A stretch of DNA of 14,129 bases. Source: Proteobacteria bacterium UBA6908. Its GTDB lineage: Bacteria > Pseudomonadota > Gammaproteobacteria > Acidiferrobacterales > UBA6901. The stretch covers positions 5,478-19,606 of the forward strand of contig DKBE01000042.1 of NCBI GenBank assembly GCA_002451085.1, given 5' to 3'. This document shows, one piece after another, positions 12,933-14,129 of this stretch. Within the stretch, counting starts at the first letter, position 1. Every line of letters starts with the position of its first letter. The position numbers were made by a program, and so were the translations under genes. Under the pieces are notes generated by a model, which saw nothing but the letters and a program-made list of their open reading frames with translations, made no database searches and had not been told where the DNA came from.

Positions 12933-14117
12933 ATGGACCTGAACCGCCCGACTTCACGATCGCGTGCAGAGACAACCATGACCATCAGGCAGGTCGCGCA
13001 ACTGAAAATCGAGACGAATACGGTCTCGAAGCCGGCATCCACCACGGTGCATTGCTCCGGGGCGTGGACGGTGCGCGGTGTGGCGCCAGTCGAAAAACAC
13101 CTGGCTGACGTGGCGTCGGCCGCGGAAGGCGAATGGGTGATTGATGCATCGTCGATCACCGCGCTGGATACCGCCGGGGCCTGGTTGCTGCACCGCACGG
13201 TCCAGACACTGGAGCAGCGCGGAGCTACGGTCCGGATCGATGGGCTGCGCAGCGAGTTCAGCCGTTTGCTGCAGTTGATCACCGCACGCGCCGCACTGGC
13301 CGAACCGGTCGAAACATCCAAGATCAGCCTGTTGGCCGGGATCGGGCTTCAGTCCTGGCACGGCCTGCTCAATCTGTCCGGGATGCTGGCCTTTGTCGGT
13401 GAGAGCGCAATGGTCTTTCTGCGCTCCATCATTCAGCCGCGTCGTATTCGCTGGCGCCCGATCCTCCATAATATCCAGACCGCCGGATTCGAGGCACTGC
13501 CGATCACGGGCCTGCTGTCGTTCCTGATGGGCGTGGTGATCGCCTATCAGGGCGCCGATCAGTTACAACGGTTCGGTGCCAATATTTTCATCGCCGATCT
13601 GGTTGGATTGTCCATGCTGCGCGAACTGTCACCGCTGCTCACCGCCATCATCGTCGCGGGACGTTCCGGTTCTGCCTATGCCGCGCAAATCGGCACCATG
13701 AAGATCAATGAGGAGATCGACGCGCTCCGCACGATTGGCGTCGGACCGCAGGAACTGCTGGTCCAGCCCAAGCTTGTGGCCCTGGTGATCACGCTGCCGT
13801 TGCTGACGGTGTACGCCGATGTGGCCGGTGTTTTCGGCGGCATGCTTATGGCCAATGCCATGCTGGATATCAGCTTCAATGTATTTCTCGATCGCCTCGA
13901 GGACGCGCTGCGGCTATCTTCCTTCCTGACCGGAGTCGGCAAGGCACCGGTATTTGCGGTGATCATCGCGATCATCGGCTGCTTCCAGGGATTCCAGGTG
14001 AGCGGCAGCGCCGACAGCGTCGGCCGGCAGACCACGGTGAGCGTGGTGCAATCGATCTTTCTGGTCATCGTGGCGGACGCGCTGTTTTCCATCGTCTTTA
14101 ACTGGCTCCACCTATGA
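12933..14117 (+). CDS. mlaE: MlaE-family lipid ABC transporter permease with N-terminal STAS domain
   Basis: A 394-residue inner-membrane protein. ATG 12933 has a GAGAAAGGG ribosome-binding site; an in-frame TTG at 12915 is less likely. Residues about 36-125 form a STAS domain (WVIDASSITALDTAGAWLL), and about 135-394 form the MlaE permease with its hallmark MLRELSPLLTAIIVAGRSGSAYAAQIGTMKINEEIDAL (in part residues 228-265) and several helices. Permeases of this family work with an MlaF-type ATPase and an MCE protein to move phospholipids between inner and outer membranes. STAS-permease fusions are common in Proteobacteria and take the place of a separate MlaB. The stop overlaps the next start (ATGA), so the operon continues. 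It is unrelated to the cytochrome modules apart from being cell-envelope related. Confidence 0.92.
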   Translation: MDLNRPTSRSRAETTMTIRQVAQLKIETNTVSKPASTTVHCSGAWTVRGVAPVEKHLADVASAAEGEWVIDASSITALDTAGAWLLHRTVQTLEQRGATVRIDGLRSEFSRLLQLITARAALAEPVETSKISLLAGIGLQSWHGLLNLSGMLAFVGESAMVFLRSIIQPRRIRWRPILHNIQTAGFEALPITGLLSFLMGVVIAYQGADQLQRFGANIFIADLVGLSMLRELSPLLTAIIVAGRSGSAYAAQIGTMKINEEIDALRTIGVGPQELLVQPKLVALVITLPLLTVYADVAGVFGGMLMANAMLDISFNVFLDRLEDALRLSSFLTGVGKAPVFAVIIAIIGCFQGFQVSGSADSVGRQTTVSVVQSIFLVIVADALFSIVFNWLHL

Positions 14118-14129
14118 ACACCGCGAAGA
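14114..14129 (+). CDS. Start of the next gene, probably the MlaF-type ATPase
   Basis: Only five codons (MNTAK) are visible before the window ends. The ATG overlaps the mlaE stop in an ATGA junction, which marks a coupled downstream gene. In this operon type the partner ATPase usually adjoins the permease, so the identity is inferred from order alone. Confidence 0.45.

Noticed and set aside
1..14129. CRISPR arrays, tRNA or rRNA genes, insertion sequences, phage genes
   Set aside because: No regularly spaced repeats, no recognisable RNA gene, no transposase- or integrase-like frames and no terminal inverted repeats were seen.

Overview
The window reads as chromosomal DNA of a GC-rich Gram-negative bacterium, most likely a gamma- or betaproteobacterium. 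The grounds are lipoprotein signal peptides, an outer-membrane beta-barrel ending in Phe, a STAS-MlaE lipid-transport permease and a YeaD-type mutarotase. The exact lineage cannot be read from the sequence. About three quarters of it (1-10548) is one co-oriented minus-strand block encoding what looks like a complete electron path from the quinone pool to the cell exterior, with 32 covalent haem-attachment motifs in four proteins.

Minus-strand transcription order is as follows. (A) Cell-surface module, 10434 down to 3450: a secreted tetraheme cytochrome resembling the OmcE-type nanowire subunit; an NHL-propeller lipoprotein; a 678-residue outer-membrane beta-barrel; a second NHL-propeller lipoprotein; and a dodecaheme cytochrome whose first four haems form a copy of the tetraheme subunit. 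(B) Inner-membrane/periplasm module, 3309 down to 1: a soluble octaheme cytochrome; a second octaheme cytochrome with a C-terminal membrane anchor; a cytochrome b561/FdhI-type membrane protein; a 40-residue one-helix protein; and the start of another small membrane protein. The anchored cytochrome c plus cytochrome b pair resembles CbcBA-type quinol oxidases of metal-reducing bacteria. Each module is preceded by an FNR-like palindrome (10535-10548 and 3403-3416), in both cases about 100 bp upstream of the first start codon and with a weak -10 at class II spacing. The two modules therefore look like co-regulated, oxygen-limited operons.

Inferred flow: quinol -> cytochrome b -> anchored octaheme -> soluble periplasmic octaheme -> dodecaheme/beta-barrel/NHL outer-membrane complex -> polymerised tetraheme filament. 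That order is inference; the gene identities, haem motifs, overlaps and palindromes are seen directly.

The right end (10759-14129) is ordinary: a SAM methyltransferase, a membrane-anchored cupredoxin-like protein and a hexose-6-phosphate mutarotase on the minus strand, then a divergent intergenic region and a plus-strand mlaE-type permease whose stop overlaps the start of the next gene, probably mlaF.
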